The notes under the pieces are model-generated. The model was not told the DNA's origin. It worked only from the letters and a program-made list of their open reading frames with translations, and made no database searches. Both the position numbers and the translations under genes were made by a program. Below, one piece after another: positions 43,601-55,600 of a DNA stretch of 64,000 nucleotides. Source of the stretch: Pseudanabaena frigida (GTDB taxonomy: Bacteria > Cyanobacteriota > Cyanobacteriia > Pseudanabaenales > Pseudanabaenaceae); the NCBI GenBank assembly GCA_003242085.1, contig QBML01000009.1, forward strand, positions 1 through 64,000, given 5' to 3'. Positions within the stretch are counted from its first letter, which is position 1. Each line of letters opens with the position of its first letter.

Positions 43601-46127
43601 ATTTATTCAGCCATTTCTTGGATTATTTGCGAATCATCGCGTACAACGACTGCGATCGCTCTTAACTAAAATCATCTGGCGATTTTTGCCAACCGTATTT
43701 GCCGCAGTTGTCTTAATTCCGATCGCGCATTTTGGTACTTTCCAACCGATTGAGTTTTGGGCTTATAACAGTTTTACTAATTGGCGAGGCGATCGCCCTT
43801 GGGACGATCGGGTGGTACTGGTTGCTATTGACGATATAAGTATTAGTAAAGTAGGAAGATTTCCTTGGTCGCGCGATTGCTACACCCAACTTTTACAAAA
43901 ACTCAATCAAACCGAAGCTAGTGTAATTGGTTTTGACATTTTATGGTCTGAAGCTAGCCCCGAAGACAAACAACTCGCAGAAGCAATTCATCAAAGTCAG
44001 CGAGTAGTCCTGTCAATGGCATGGGATCAGTCTGGAAAGGCTCTCTTTCCTACTACCCAAATCAATAATGCTGCTGTTGTAACGGGGCATATCCTCAAAC
44101 GAGAAGATGCTGATGGAGTCGTTCGTCAAGTCGATATGCAAATTCAAGATATCTTGTCTTTAGGTGTATCGATCTTGCAAACCTACGAGATAACTGCTCA
44201 GACAATACCTCCATTACCCGATTTAAATCAGCCTTTATTCATTAATTGGACAAGAAACGCCAAAAACATTCCTAGCATCTCGTTTAGCGATGTCATTGAT
44301 GGCAAGATTCCCACTTCAGCTTTTCGCAATAAAATTGTGTTAGTGGGAGTGACTGCATCAGGGATTGATAGTTTAACAACTCCATTTAATCGCAACCCTC
44401 CTGCAAGTGGGGTGCATTTACATGCCATAGTTTTACAAAATCTACTTCAAAAAAGTTCGCTTGTAATTGCCAAAAATAATGACATTTGGATTTTTGCACT
44501 GTTAGGAAGCTTGTTCATTGGTTCGATTTTACCTAGATGGAATCTATGGATTGCCAGCATTAGCGCATTTTTCTTGTCTGCGCTGTGGTTAACGATTGCT
44601 TTTATCGCTTTTAATGCCAACTATTGGATCGCGATCGCTTTCCCAATCTTAATGTTTCTCTTAACAGGTTTTGCGAGTACTGTGCAAGAGCGTTTTCAAA
44701 TGAGGCGATCGCTGCGGATTGCAGATGCTCAAATTCAATATGAAGCTACTCACGATCGCTTGACAGGACTGTTTAATCGCATCCCAATCGAGGATCGGCT
44801 GAAAGATTTGCTCAAGCAACAGGACTTATCTACCCAAAACTCACCGATCCGAAGGAATAACTTTAACAATCATCTTTTGGCAGTTCTATGGATTAGCTTA
44901 AATAGATTTAAAAATGTTAACGATATCTTTGGGCATCCGATTGGCAATTTACTGCTTGTTGAAGTTGGACAATGCCTAAAAAATTGCGTACCAAATACAG
45001 CTTCGATTGCCCGTTTTGGTGGGGCTGAGTTTGTAGTATTGCTGGAAAACTTAGAAAATAAGCAAAGCGCGATCGAGATTGCCGATCGCATTCAAAAAAG
45101 TCTGAAAGAACCGTTTCTAATTCAGGGAAATGAACTTGAGATTGATGCGAATATCGGCATCAAGTTTCATCAAATTGATAATGTTCGCGATCCTGATTCT
45201 GCGGAAATTGTCTGTCCTGAGACCATACTCAGAGATGCTGACACAGCAATGTTTTACGCAAAAAAACTTGGTAACTCATACAACAAAGTTTTTGATATCT
45301 CAATGCGCGAACTGGTTTTAGAACGCTTACAACTCGAAAAAGATTTGCGTAAAGCCGTCGCAATTGCTCAAGATCCTAATGTTCAAGACAATCAAGAATT
45401 TCTCATTTTCTATCAACCAATTGTCTCTCTTCACGACATGCAGATTGTCGGATTAGAAGCTCTCATCCGTTGGCAACATCCCGAACGTGGTTTAGTATCA
45501 CCCGCCTATTTTATTCCACTCGCTGAAGAAACGGGACTAATTATTCCCATCGGCGATTGGATCATGCACAAGGCATGTCTCCAGATCAAGTCTTGGCATC
45601 AAAGCTTTGCTAGAGCTAAGGATATAACTGTCAGTGTCAATCTTTCTCCTAAACAACTAGCGCAGGATGATGTACTGGAGAAGTGCCTAAATATTCTTAA
45701 ACAAACAGATTTATCACCTAAACATCTTAAAATAGAGCTAACTGAAAGTTCGATTATGGAGAATCCCAACTTTGCAGCAGATATCCTCAATAAGATGCGG
45801 CAAGCTGGTATCCAGATCTACATTGACGACTTTGGCACGGGATACTCTTCGCTTGCTTACTTACATAAGTTTCCTTTTGATGGATTGAAGATCGATCGCT
45901 CCTTTGTAAATAATATTCATTCAAACACAAATGGTACGGAAATCCTTCAGGCAATTGTCTCTCTAGCTCAAAGTGTCAATGCTCATATCGTTGCTGAAGG
46001 CATTGAAAGTCTAGATCAATTAAATTATTTACAAGATTTACTCAGCGAAGAAGGGGATGGACAAGGCTTTTTTCTATTTCGACCGCTCGCTCCCAAAGCG
46101 ATCGAAGCGATCTTTCAAACGACATGA
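43581..46127 (+). CDS. CHASE2-GGDEF-EAL cyclic-di-GMP protein with degenerate GGAEF
   Basis: An 848-aa membrane sensor. One membrane segment (about 32-50) precedes a periplasmic CHASE2 domain (60-290), then about three membrane segments, GGDEF (385-560) and EAL (590-840). The cyclase motif is GGAEF (about 480-484), lacking the catalytic acidic residue, so cyclase activity is unlikely. The EAL domain keeps EALIRW, SVNLSPKQL, ELTES, DDFGTGYSSL, KIDRSF and AEGIE, so it should hydrolyse c-di-GMP. It is coupled to FecR upstream, suggesting an envelope signal that lowers c-di-GMP. Confidence 0.9.
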   Translation: MRFQFSEFIQPFLGLFANHRVQRLRSLLTKIIWRFLPTVFAAVVLIPIAHFGTFQPIEFWAYNSFTNWRGDRPWDDRVVLVAIDDISISKVGRFPWSRDCYTQLLQKLNQTEASVIGFDILWSEASPEDKQLAEAIHQSQRVVLSMAWDQSGKALFPTTQINNAAVVTGHILKREDADGVVRQVDMQIQDILSLGVSILQTYEITAQTIPPLPDLNQPLFINWTRNAKNIPSISFSDVIDGKIPTSAFRNKIVLVGVTASGIDSLTTPFNRNPPASGVHLHAIVLQNLLQKSSLVIAKNNDIWIFALLGSLFIGSILPRWNLWIASISAFFLSALWLTIAFIAFNANYWIAIAFPILMFLLTGFASTVQERFQMRRSLRIADAQIQYEATHDRLTGLFNRIPIEDRLKDLLKQQDLSTQNSPIRRNNFNNHLLAVLWISLNRFKNVNDIFGHPIGNLLLVEVGQCLKNCVPNTASIARFGGAEFVVLLENLENKQSAIEIADRIQKSLKEPFLIQGNELEIDANIGIKFHQIDNVRDPDSAEIVCPETILRDADTAMFYAKKLGNSYNKVFDISMRELVLERLQLEKDLRKAVAIAQDPNVQDNQEFLIFYQPIVSLHDMQIVGLEALIRWQHPERGLVSPAYFIPLAEETGLIIPIGDWIMHKACLQIKSWHQSFARAKDITVSVNLSPKQLAQDDVLEKCLNILKQTDLSPKHLKIELTESSIMENPNFAADILNKMRQAGIQIYIDDFGTGYSSLAYLHKFPFDGLKIDRSFVNNIHSNTNGTEILQAIVSLAQSVNAHIVAEGIESLDQLNYLQDLLSEEGDGQGFFLFRPLAPKAIEAIFQTT

Positions 46128-46140
46128 GTAAGTTGTTGGA

Positions 46141-46229
46141 ATTAAATGTAGGATGGGTTAGCGATAGCGTAGCCCATAATTTTTGCCTAGTTAATGCGTT
46201 ACGTTACACTAACGCATCCTACATTTAAT
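46141..46229. repeat. MITE/REP-like element with ATTAAATGTAGGATG ends
   Basis: About 89 bp with perfect 15-bp TIRs (ATTAAATGTAGGATG and complement). Inside are GGGTTAGCGATAGCGTAGCCC, itself a hairpin, and AATGCGTTACGTTACACTAACGC, another. Elements with GTAGGATG-type ends are widespread in bacteria. It lies in the gap after the EAL gene. Confidence 0.7.
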
Positions 46230-46337
46230 TAATTCTTCGACTTCCCTCAGCTATCCCCTATTGATTGACTTGAAGCGTTTGGCGGAGCCGAAGATGAATT
46301 TATATGGTAATTTGTTTTCTGGTAATCACTTAATGCG

Positions 46338-49325
46338 ATGACTAACCAACCTGAAGCGCAGCCAGCAAATTCTATAAATCAATTTAGCTACCAAGTTGGT
46401 GGTAGTTTGCGCCTCGATCACGTTGGGTATGTCGAGCGAAGATCCGATCGCGAAATTTACGAGCGCTTAAAAGCTGGTGAATATTGCTTTGTGTTTAACT
46501 CGCGCCAAATGGGGAAATCGAGCTTGCGGGTGCGGACAATGCAAAAGTTACAACGGGATGGTGTGCTTTGTGCGGTGATCGATCCGCAGACAAGAGGGAC
46601 AACATTACGTGAGGATCAATGGTACGCAGGGACTATCAAGCGGTTGATTGAGGATTTGAATTTAAGCGATCGCCTTAATTTTTCGAGTTGGTGGAAAGAA
46701 CTAGACGCGCAATCAATTTCGGTGGTAGAGCGATTTTATGAGTTCATCGATCGTATTTTGTTGCCACAAACCACTCAAGCCATCATCATTTTTGTAGAAG
46801 AAGTTGATAATCTGCTCAGCCTCAAATTTGATACAGATGGATTTTTTGTGTTAATTCGCTCCTTGTACGAGCGTCGCGCTGAGAAGCCAGAGTATAACCG
46901 CCTCACCTTTGCATTTTTGGGAGTGGCGACACCTTACGATTTAATTCGTGGTAAGGGAAGTTCTTCGTTTAACATTGGTCAGGCGATCGCCATGAGTGGC
47001 TTTGAGTTAGATGAAGCTACACCATTAGCATTAGGTTTAGAGGGGAAAGCAAGCAATCCACAGGCAGTTTTAAGTGAGGTATTGCACTGGACGGGTGGGC
47101 AACCTTTTTTGACGCAAAAGATTTTGAGTTTGATTGTGAATGAGGTTGATTTATCGCGATCGCCTCAAGAGTTAGTGGAGCAATTAGTATTTGCAAAGGT
47201 AATTGATAATTGGGAAGCGCAAGATGTACCGCCGCATTTGAAGACGATTCGCGATCGCATTTTGCAAAGTGATGAAAAAGGGCGGGGACGGTTATTAGGT
47301 TTGTATCAGCAGGTTTTAGATGGAGATGGAATTCCTGCGGATGATAGTTACGAACAAATGCAGTTGCGGTTAACGGGGCTGGTGGTGAAGTGCGATCGGC
47401 GGTTGGTTGTTTATAATCCTATCTATGCAGCCGTGTTTAATCAGCAATGGGTATCTCAAGCTTTGAGCGATTTACGTCCTACTTTTTATGGATCGGCGTT
47501 TCAGGCATGGCAGGAAAGTGATGAACAGAAAGAGTCTTTTTTGTTGCGGGGTCAGGCTTTAGTAGATGCGGAGGAATGGGCTAAGGGGAAGCGATTGAGT
47601 GAGGAAGATGAGCAGTTTTTGCGTGATAGTCGAGAGGTGGAGAAACAGGCGATCGCTTTGTCTTTGGAATCAGAACTTGTAGCGAGGAGATCTGCTGAGC
47701 AAGCAAATTTGATCTTAGCTGAAGCTGAACGTGAAGCAAGAGAAAGTGCTGAAGAGTCGAATCGGTTATTGATAGAAGCCGAGAAGAACGCAGCCAAGAA
47801 GATTAAGTCTGGTTCTATAATTCTGGCATTTACTTTAGGGGCAGCATTATTAATAGCTATTCTTGCAGAACGGTTTGTAAGAAGTTCTACTCAAAGAGCA
47901 GAACTAGCCGATCAACAAGCAGAAAGAACTATTCAACAGGCAGCACAGGCTATTAGAAGTGCTAATACCCAAAAACAAGAAGTAGAGAAGAATTTTAAGG
48001 AAGCAAATTTTAAGGAGAAAGCAGCTAACTCCTTAGTCACTAAAATCAATAGAGACTTGGAGAATGCAAAAGTGGAATTGGTAAATATTAATCAGCAGTC
48101 ACAGAAAAAAATTGCTGATGAACAAGTACGGGTATTAGAGGTTGTGGGGATATTAGAAAAAGCTAAAAGTGACTTAAGCAAAACCCAAGATTTGAAGCTC
48201 AGAGCAGAGCAGGGATTTAAGATGGCTCAAGAAAAGACAAAGATAGCAGAAGATGCTGCTAAATTAGAACAAGCCTCTGCTTTAATCTTGAGACAATTTC
48301 AAGAAGGATCGGATGATACAAAGCGCCGTGTATTATTCTCAGCAGTGCAAGCTGCAAATGAATTAAATAATTTGGTTAAAGACAACAAAAATATTACAAA
48401 CTATCCATCGACAAGTCCATTGCTAGTCTTACAAGTAATAACTAACAAACTTCTCTCAAAGGAAGCACAGGGTATCAAAGAGATTCAGTTACAACCTATT
48501 ACTAACTCTAAGATTGTAGGCATTGATTTTAGTTCGGATGAACAAACGCTCGTAGCAGCACAAGAAAATGGAACAGTAATAGTTAAGAGTTTAGTAGGTC
48601 AGCAGGTTAGACAATTTAATATTCCTCAAGGATTTCTAACTGGCATTGCTTTTATAGATAACAATCGTCTGGTAATAGCAAGTGGAGATGGTGTAATTAG
48701 GCTCATGAATATATCGGATGATCATCTACTTGAGTGGAAAGCTCATGATAGTGTTATTAGTTGTCTTAGCTTTAATTCTCGTAGGCAGTTTTTAGTGTCT
48801 TGTGGGGATAATGCAATCAAAGTTTGGAATATTTCAGGCAATCAACTGGGAGAAATTCAATTTGATTCTAGCTCTGTTGTGAGCGCAAGTTTTATCCCTG
48901 AGAGTGATCGTTTAGCTACCATAGAGTTTGATGGCAATGTTCGTTTTTGGGGACTTCCAGAAAATACAGGATTAAATTTTAAGCAGATAGGAGCACCGAT
49001 TACTTTATTTAGTATTGATCCACCTAAACAGATAGTTATGAGTCAAGATGGTCATCAATTTGCTACATTGAATACCCAAGAAAACTCTGTAAGCATTTGG
49101 GATCTAAACGGAAGGCAAATTGGTCGATTTAGCAACGATTTGGGTAAAGTCAGAAATGTTAGTTTTAATTTCAAAGATGGGCGAAAAATAGCTCTTTTAC
49201 GAGAAGATGGGAAAATTCAAATATATCCGATCTTAGAATTAAAACAACTTATATTAGAAGGTTGTAAATTGCTTAAGAATGATATCCTGAGTCAAGAAAA
49301 TTGGATAAAACTATGTCCTAGTTAA
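46338..49325 (+). CDS. AAA-like-domain membrane protein with coiled coil and WD40-like end
   Basis: A 995-aa protein. An AAA-like domain of the PF14516 type spans about 15-400, with a shortened P-loop [10 protein letters not shown] and Walker [12 protein letters not shown] helical region leads to one membrane segment (about 493-512), then a 180-residue coiled coil, then five or six diverged WD40-like repeats (730-960). The first 470 residues are very similar to the protein at 52628, also at DNA level. The coiled-coil/WD40 part is unrelated to that paralog. A signalling scaffold is the likely role; the ligand is unknown. Confidence 0.82.
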   Translation: MTNQPEAQPANSINQFSYQVGGSLRLDHVGYVERRSDREIYERLKAGEYCFVFNSRQMGKSSLRVRTMQKLQRDGVLCAVIDPQTRGTTLREDQWYAGTIKRLIEDLNLSDRLNFSSWWKELDAQSISVVERFYEFIDRILLPQTTQAIIIFVEEVDNLLSLKFDTDGFFVLIRSLYERRAEKPEYNRLTFAFLGVATPYDLIRGKGSSSFNIGQAIAMSGFELDEATPLALGLEGKASNPQAVLSEVLHWTGGQPFLTQKILSLIVNEVDLSRSPQELVEQLVFAKVIDNWEAQDVPPHLKTIRDRILQSDEKGRGRLLGLYQQVLDGDGIPADDSYEQMQLRLTGLVVKCDRRLVVYNPIYAAVFNQQWVSQALSDLRPTFYGSAFQAWQESDEQKESFLLRGQALVDAEEWAKGKRLSEEDEQFLRDSREVEKQAIALSLESELVARRSAEQANLILAEAEREARESAEESNRLLIEAEKNAAKKIKSGSIILAFTLGAALLIAILAERFVRSSTQRAELADQQAERTIQQAAQAIRSANTQKQEVEKNFKEANFKEKAANSLVTKINRDLENAKVELVNINQQSQKKIADEQVRVLEVVGILEKAKSDLSKTQDLKLRAEQGFKMAQEKTKIAEDAAKLEQASALILRQFQEGSDDTKRRVLFSAVQAANELNNLVKDNKNITNYPSTSPLLVLQVITNKLLSKEAQGIKEIQLQPITNSKIVGIDFSSDEQTLVAAQENGTVIVKSLVGQQVRQFNIPQGFLTGIAFIDNNRLVIASGDGVIRLMNISDDHLLEWKAHDSVISCLSFNSRRQFLVSCGDNAIKVWNISGNQLGEIQFDSSSVVSASFIPESDRLATIEFDGNVRFWGLPENTGLNFKQIGAPITLFSIDPPKQIVMSQDGHQFATLNTQENSVSIWDLNGRQIGRFSNDLGKVRNVSFNFKDGRKIALLREDGKIQIYPILELKQLILEGCKLLKNDILSQENWIKLCPS

Positions 49326-49334
49326 TAGAAATAT

Positions 49335-49934
49335 TTAACGGACAGCTCCACCAGACCCAGCGCTTTTAGAAACTCCTAACCCATATGGATTTTGCCATCT
49401 GCTTGAAACTTCTGTCTTGGGTATGTTATTGCCACTAGAAGATAATATTTGGGGATTCTGTATAATTTGGCGTAAATCAGTAACTATTTGTTTTGGGTTC
49501 TCATCTTTTTCCAAAGTAAAAATGAGCAAACTACATGGAGAGCCTTCACTAGTTGTAGCACATACAACTTCTTTACCATCCATATCGCCATAGGTAATAT
49601 AGTTTAATGTTCCTTTATTGCCATAGTACTGAAGAATCTTAGAAACTCTTGTGCATCTCTCCATAGGAGTTTCGTTAGACTCAGAGTAATCAGAACGCTT
49701 CCACTGGATCACTGAAATATTTTGAGTTGATTTAGCTTGGTCTAAAGATGCTGTCTTACTGCTAATTCGCGCAATTGTATTTGGAGTTTTATCAATTAAT
49801 TGACAAAGAAATGTTACAGATGAGCTATCAGATGTAGCCAATGTTTGAGATTCAGAGCTAGTAGATATGGTGGCTATTCCCATTCCTACAATAATTGTCA
49901 ATGAAGTGGCGATTAGCTGAATTTTCTCAAACAT
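49335..49934 (-). CDS. COP23-domain exported protein
   Basis: A 199-aa protein with an N-terminal signal or anchor (8-25) and a domain like the circadian oscillating protein COP23 of cyanobacteria. The pattern is FLCQLIDKTPNT, then VIQWKRSDY, ERCTRVSKIL, GKEVVCAT and CSLLIFTLE, with four conserved cysteines. COP23 is membrane-associated and its role is not defined. The gene is convergent with the AAA-like gene, the stops being 10 bp apart. The C-terminus is Gly/Ser-rich and low complexity. Confidence 0.75.
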   Translation of the reverse strand: MFEKIQLIATSLTIIVGMGIATISTSSESQTLATSDSSSVTFLCQLIDKTPNTIARISSKTASLDQAKSTQNISVIQWKRSDYSESNETPMERCTRVSKILQYYGNKGTLNYITYGDMDGKEVVCATTSEGSPCSLLIFTLEKDENPKQIVTDLRQIIQNPQILSSSGNNIPKTEVSSRWQNPYGLGVSKSAGSGGAVR

Positions 49935-50160
49935 AAGACTGTTTCATAAACTAAGGCTTTCAATCATATTACGCGATATAACTATCAAAAATATAGTTGT
50001 CTTCAAAATTTACACGACTATCTCTCCACCAACCCCAACACGACAGACACATAGCGACAGACAAATGTGTGGAATTGCGCCAAGGAAAAAGTAAAAAGGT
50101 AGAATTAAGCTAGACAATAAATAAGGGAAGCAAAACCTTTTCGTTATGGAGATTTAAGTG

Positions 50161-50478
50161 ATGCTCGACACACCAACCCAATATATGCACATCCAACTCC
50201 AAGGTGACGTACCCATCATTGCAGGTACGACCATGAAAGTCGTCGAGCTAGTCACATCCCACCTGACCTATGGCTGGAGTCCTGAAGAACTACATTTTCA
50301 ATATCCCCACATTGACCTCAGCAAAATCTATTCCGCCCTCGCCTACTACTGGGATCACAAACAAGAAATTGATAACGATATCCAGCGCCGCCTCGACTAT
50401 GCCGAACAAATGCGCCTAAAAGCTCCTCTTTCACCACTGCAAGCCAAACTTCAGGCAAAACCTCATTCACAAATGTAA
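50161..50478 (+). CDS. DUF433 antitoxin-like protein
   Basis: A 105-aa protein with a DUF433 helix-turn-helix-like domain (IIAGTTMKVVELV, then GWSPEELHFQYPHIDLSKIYSALAYYWDHK). DUF433 genes are usually the antitoxin of a pair with a PIN-like (DUF5615) toxin, but no such partner follows here, so it is an orphan. The ATG at 50161 has GGAG (50148-50151) at a 9-base distance and is preferred to the GTG at 50158. The C-terminal 20 residues are proline/lysine-rich. Confidence 0.75.
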   Translation: MLDTPTQYMHIQLQGDVPIIAGTTMKVVELVTSHLTYGWSPEELHFQYPHIDLSKIYSALAYYWDHKQEIDNDIQRRLDYAEQMRLKAPLSPLQAKLQAKPHSQM

Positions 50479-50658
50479 AACTATTTTCGCTTTCACCGAA
50501 TTGATGAAGACATAGAAATGCGGGTAATTTAGAGGTGATCGGAATCTAGAGTCTATATAGTTGCCAAAAATTAATTTGTGCTGAGAATACTGTCTTCTTA
50601 GGCGAGAAACGATTAAAGTGTAAAAATTGCGATCGCCTGAAGCCTACTCAATACAAAC

Positions 50659-52611
50659 ATGGAAATACCGACAACCTTAGCAGGACATTATCAGATCGTT
50701 AACCATTTAGGTGGTGGCGGTTTTGGTCAGACATTTTTGGCTAGAGATCTGCATTTACCAGGTAATTCCCTTTGTGTGGTCAAGCAACTGAAGCCAAAAA
50801 TTGACGACTCAGGTACTCTAGAAATCGCTAAGCGACTATTCGATCAAGAAGCAGAGACACTTTATAAACTCGGCGATCGCCACGACCAGATCCCGCGCTT
50901 GATGGCACACTTTGAGCAGGATAGCGAATTCTATCTGGTGCAGGAACTAATCGAAGGGATCGCTCTAGAAGATGAACTTGCTGATGGTAAGCAGATGAGT
51001 GAGGCAGAAGTAATTGAACTTTTGCGAGATGTCTTGCAAGTGCTTACTTTTGTACATCAACAAAATGTGATTCATCGCGATATTAAACCCTCAAATCTGA
51101 TCAGGCGCGATCGCGATCGTAAATTTGTCTTGATCGATTTTGGTGCAGTCAAAAAGGTCAGCGTCCAGACTGGTAATTCATTACAAACCAGTAGCATTAC
51201 CGTAGCTGTGGGTTCCCCTGGATATATGCCAAGCGAGCAGATTTCGGGACAGCCGCATTTTAGTAGCGATATCTATGCAGTGGGAATGCTCTGTTTTCAA
51301 GCACTAACAGGCATGTTGCCAAAATTTTTACCGAGAGATACTCCGTCAGGGGAGTATAGCTGGAGTTTGTGCAGCAAGGCGGAAAATGAACTAGGAATCG
51401 TAAATATTAGTGCAGGGCTTGCCAATATCCTCGATCGCATGGTGCGCTACGATTTTCGCCAACGCTATGAGAATGCCGCGATCGCCTTGCAAGCACTCGA
51501 AAGTTTCTTAGGGCGAAATGCTAGTAACTCAACCAATGACTCCACGATTATTAAGGCGATCGATCCTAGTACCAAAAGTTCGAGCGATTGGAGTTTAGAA
51601 TCACCCGATGGTCAGGTTAGCATTGATTCGCAGTTTTATGTTAGTTCGCTTTACGAGCAGCGATGCTATGAAGAAATCAACAAATCTGGTTCGTTAATTC
51701 GGATTAAGTCACCACAAAAGATGGGGAAGTCTTCCTTGATGATTCGGTTGCTCGCCTATGCTCAGCAGCAGGGCTATCGAACGGTGACGCTCAATTTGGA
51801 GCAGGCGAATCAGAAGTTTTTTACCGATCTCGATAAGTATATGCAGTGGTTTTGCGCCTCGGTGGGCAGACAGTTAGGCGTAAAGGTAAAAATCGATGAG
51901 TATTGGGATGATATCTTTGGTGCGAATGATAATAGTACCGATTACTTTGAGAAGTATCTGCTTGAAAGCTCATCTCAACCTTTAGTATTGGCTTTGGATA
52001 ACTTCGATCGCATTTTTAAATATCCTGATATCGAAGTCGATTTTTGTGGATTGCTGCGGGGGTGGTATGAAAGTTCTCGAATCAAGCCGATCTGGGGCAA
52101 ATTGCGCTTGATTATCGTCCATTCTCAAGAGTCCTACGCTCAAAAAGATATCAATCAATCACCATTTAACGTTGGCTTACCAATTGAACTCAGTGAGTTT
52201 AATGCTGAGCAAGTGCAAACTCTAGTGACTCAGCATCGATTGGCATGGACAGAGTCTGAAGTGGCTCAGTTGATGGGGCTAGTTGGTGGACATCCTTATC
52301 TAGTGAGATCGGCTCTCTATCGGATTGCTTCTGGCGATTTATCGTTAACCGAGTTTTTGCGATCGGCTCCGACGGAGGCGGGGATCTATAGCAGTCATCT
52401 ATTAGGACTATTAAGAACCCTTGAAGAACACCCCGATCTCGCGAAGGCGATGCAGAATGTGGTCAATGCTGTTGCTCCTATACGTTTGCGGGCAGAAGAT
52501 GCTTTTAAGCTGGATAGTATGGGTTTAGTGGTACGCATAGAAAATGACGTGCAGCCAAGATGTAGCCTATATCAACAATATTTTCGCGATCGCTTAGTGA
52601 CAACCAATTAA
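50659..52611 (+). CDS. Ser/Thr kinase fused to an AAA-like domain
   Basis: A 650-aa soluble protein. The kinase domain (about 8-280) has [25 protein letters not shown] (from residue 139) and DFG (160), so it looks active. After a short linker an AAA-like PF14516-type domain (about 305-640) has the P-loop variant QKMGKSSL near 354 and [12 protein letters not shown] as Walker B. The gene is 16 bp upstream of the AAA-like/WD40 gene and surely co-transcribed. A kinase that senses through the same ATPase fold as its partner is an attractive but untested idea. Confidence 0.88.
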   Translation: MEIPTTLAGHYQIVNHLGGGGFGQTFLARDLHLPGNSLCVVKQLKPKIDDSGTLEIAKRLFDQEAETLYKLGDRHDQIPRLMAHFEQDSEFYLVQELIEGIALEDELADGKQMSEAEVIELLRDVLQVLTFVHQQNVIHRDIKPSNLIRRDRDRKFVLIDFGAVKKVSVQTGNSLQTSSITVAVGSPGYMPSEQISGQPHFSSDIYAVGMLCFQALTGMLPKFLPRDTPSGEYSWSLCSKAENELGIVNISAGLANILDRMVRYDFRQRYENAAIALQALESFLGRNASNSTNDSTIIKAIDPSTKSSSDWSLESPDGQVSIDSQFYVSSLYEQRCYEEINKSGSLIRIKSPQKMGKSSLMIRLLAYAQQQGYRTVTLNLEQANQKFFTDLDKYMQWFCASVGRQLGVKVKIDEYWDDIFGANDNSTDYFEKYLLESSSQPLVLALDNFDRIFKYPDIEVDFCGLLRGWYESSRIKPIWGKLRLIIVHSQESYAQKDINQSPFNVGLPIELSEFNAEQVQTLVTQHRLAWTESEVAQLMGLVGGHPYLVRSALYRIASGDLSLTEFLRSAPTEAGIYSSHLLGLLRTLEEHPDLAKAMQNVVNAVAPIRLRAEDAFKLDSMGLVVRIENDVQPRCSLYQQYFRDRLVTTN

Positions 52612-52627
52612 AAACGGTAACTTACAG

Positions 52628-55600
52628 ATGACAGTCCCTAATTCCTCTAACAGTTTTAGCTATCAGGTTGGTGGTAGCCTTGCCGTAGATGCGCTTGCCT
52701 ATGTGGAGCGACAAGCCGATCGCGAAATTTACGATCGTCTAAAAGCAGGTGAATATTGCTTTGTGTTTAATTCGCGCCAAATGGGGAAATCGAGCTTGCG
52801 GGTGAGGGCAATGCAAAAGTTGCAGCAAGATGGAGCGCTCTGTGCAGTGATCGATCCGCAAACGAGGGGGACGACGTTACGCGAAGATCAATGGTATGCA
52901 GGGACGATCAAGCGGTTGATTGGCGATCTGGGGCTAGCGGATCGAGTTAACTTCTCAATGTGGTGGAAAGAATTAGATGCTCAATCGATTTCGGTAGTAG
53001 AACGTTTTTATGAATTTATCGACGAGATCTTGCTACCGCAAACCACTCAAGCCATCATCATTTTTGTAGAAGAAGTTGATAATCTACTAAGTCTCAAATT
53101 TGATGCCGATGGATTTTTTGTATTAATCCGTTCCTTATACGAGCGTCGCGCTGAGAAGCCAGAGTATAACCGTCTCACCTTTGCATTTTTGGGAGTGGCT
53201 ACGCCTTACGACTTAATTCGTGGCAAGGGAAGTTCTTCGTTTAATATTGGTTATGCGATCGCCATGAGCGGCTTTGAGTTAGAGGAATCTGCACCATTAG
53301 CGCTAGGTTTGGAGGGTAAAGTAAGCAATCCACAAGCAGTTTTGCAAGCAGTTTTGTTTTGGACGGGTGGGCAGCCTTTCTTAACGCAAAAGATTTTAAA
53401 TTTGCTTGGAAGTGAGGCTAATTTGACGCTTTCTGCTCAGGAGTTAGTGGAGCAGATAGTTTTTACAAAATTCATCGACAATTGGGAAGCACAAGATGTG
53501 CCGCCGCATTTGAAGACGATTCGCGATCGCATTTTGCAAAGTGATGAAAAGGGGCGGGGGCGTTTGTTGGGTTTATATCAGCAGGTTTTAGATGGAGATG
53601 GAATTGCTGCGGATGAGAGTTATGACCAGATGCAGTTGCGGTTAACGGGGTTGGTGGTAAAACGCGATCGGCGTTTGGTTGTTTACAATCCTATCTATGC
53701 GGCGGTGTTTAATCAGCAATGGGTATCTCAAGCTTTGAGTGATTTGCGTCCTGCTTTTTATGGATCTGCATTTCAGGCATGGCAAGAGAGTGATGAACAG
53801 AAAGAGTCTTTTTTGTTGCGGGGTCAGGCTTTAGTAGATGCGGAGGAATGGGCGAAGGGGAAGCGGTTGAGTGAGGAAGATGAGCAGTTTTTGCGCGATA
53901 GTCGGGAGATGGAGAAACAGGCGATCGCATCAACTTTGGAATCGGAACGCTTGACAAGGGAAACAGTAGAACAAGCAAATGAGATTTTGAATCAAGCAAA
54001 TAAGATTGCAAAAGAAGTTATTGCACTAGCGGAAGTCAAGCTAGAAAGTGTGCACGCAAAAGTAGCATTTCTAGACAATCTTGGAATTGAATGTCTACTG
54101 CTTGCTTTAAGAGCAGGTTACAAACTTAATCAACTTGAAAAACACTCAATAGATTGGCTGAGAGTTAGACAGTCTGATGTTTTACCAATCCTCCAACAAG
54201 CAATTTATCGAGTACCAGAAAAGAACCGTTTGCAGGGACATACAAGTGCAGTCAATAGTGTAAATTTCAGTCCAGACGGTAGCAAAATTGTTACTGTATC
54301 TTCCGATAATACAGCAAGGGTGTGGGATGTCCAAGGAAATCAAATTGCTGAACTCAAAGGTCATACAAGTACTGTTAGTAGTGCAAATTTTAGCTCAGAC
54401 GGAAGTAAGATCGTTACCTCCTCCTATGACAACTTGGCAAGAGTGTGGGATATCCAAGGAAATCAAATTGCTGAACTCAAAGGTCACGAAAATATTGTCA
54501 ATAGCGCGAATTTCAGCCCTGACAATAGCAAAATAGTTACTGCCTCAGTTGACGATACAGCAATGGTATGGGATGTCCAAGGAAATCCAATAGTGAAACT
54601 TAAAGGTCATACAAGTACTGTTAGAAGTGCGAATTTTAGCCCTGACGGCAGCAAAATTATCACTGCTTCTTATGACAATACTGCGAGAGTATGGGATCTC
54701 CAAGGCAATCTAATTGCTGAACTCAAAGGTCATACAAGCTATGTCAACAGCGCCAATTTTAGTCCTGACGGTAAAAAAATTGTCACTGCATCTCTAGATA
54801 GCACTGCGAGGGTATGGGATCTCCAAGGCAATCTAATTGCTGAACTTAAAGGTCATATGAGCGATGTTATTAGAGCAAATTTCAGCCCTGACAATAGCAA
54901 AATAGTTACTGCATCATCTGATAATACAGTACGAATATGGGACGTGCGGGGTAACTACATCATTGAATTAAAAGGACATACAAGTACTGTCAGTAGCGCA
55001 AATTTTAGTCCTGACAGTAGCAAAATTATTACCGCTTCCGATGACAGTACGGCAAGGGTATGGGATGTCCAAGGCAATCAAATTGCTGAACTCAAAGGTC
55101 ACAAAGGAAATGTCAGCAGCGCAAATTTTTGTCCTAACGGTAAAAAAATTGTTACGACTTCAAACGATGCAACATTACGAATATGGCATATCCAAGACCA
55201 ACAAATCACTAAACTCAAAGGTCATAAAAGTTATGTTAGAACAGCAAATTTCAGCCCTGACGGCAGCAAAATTGTCACTGCTTCAGACGACAACACCGCT
55301 CGAGTATGGGATATCCAAGGCAATCTAATTGTGGAACTCAAAGGTCATACAAGTTTCGTTATTGGAGCGAATTTCAGCCCTGACGGCAGTAAAAACATTA
55401 CTGTATCCTTAGATGGCACGGCACGGTTATGGGATATCCAAGGTAAGCAAATCGCGGAACTTGAAGGTTCTATGAGCGATGTCATTAGCGCAAATTTCAG
55501 CCTTGACGGCAGCAAAATTATTACTGCTTCCTTAGATGGCACGGCACGAGTATGGGATATTCAAGGAAATCTGATTGCTGAACTCAAAGGTCATATGAAT

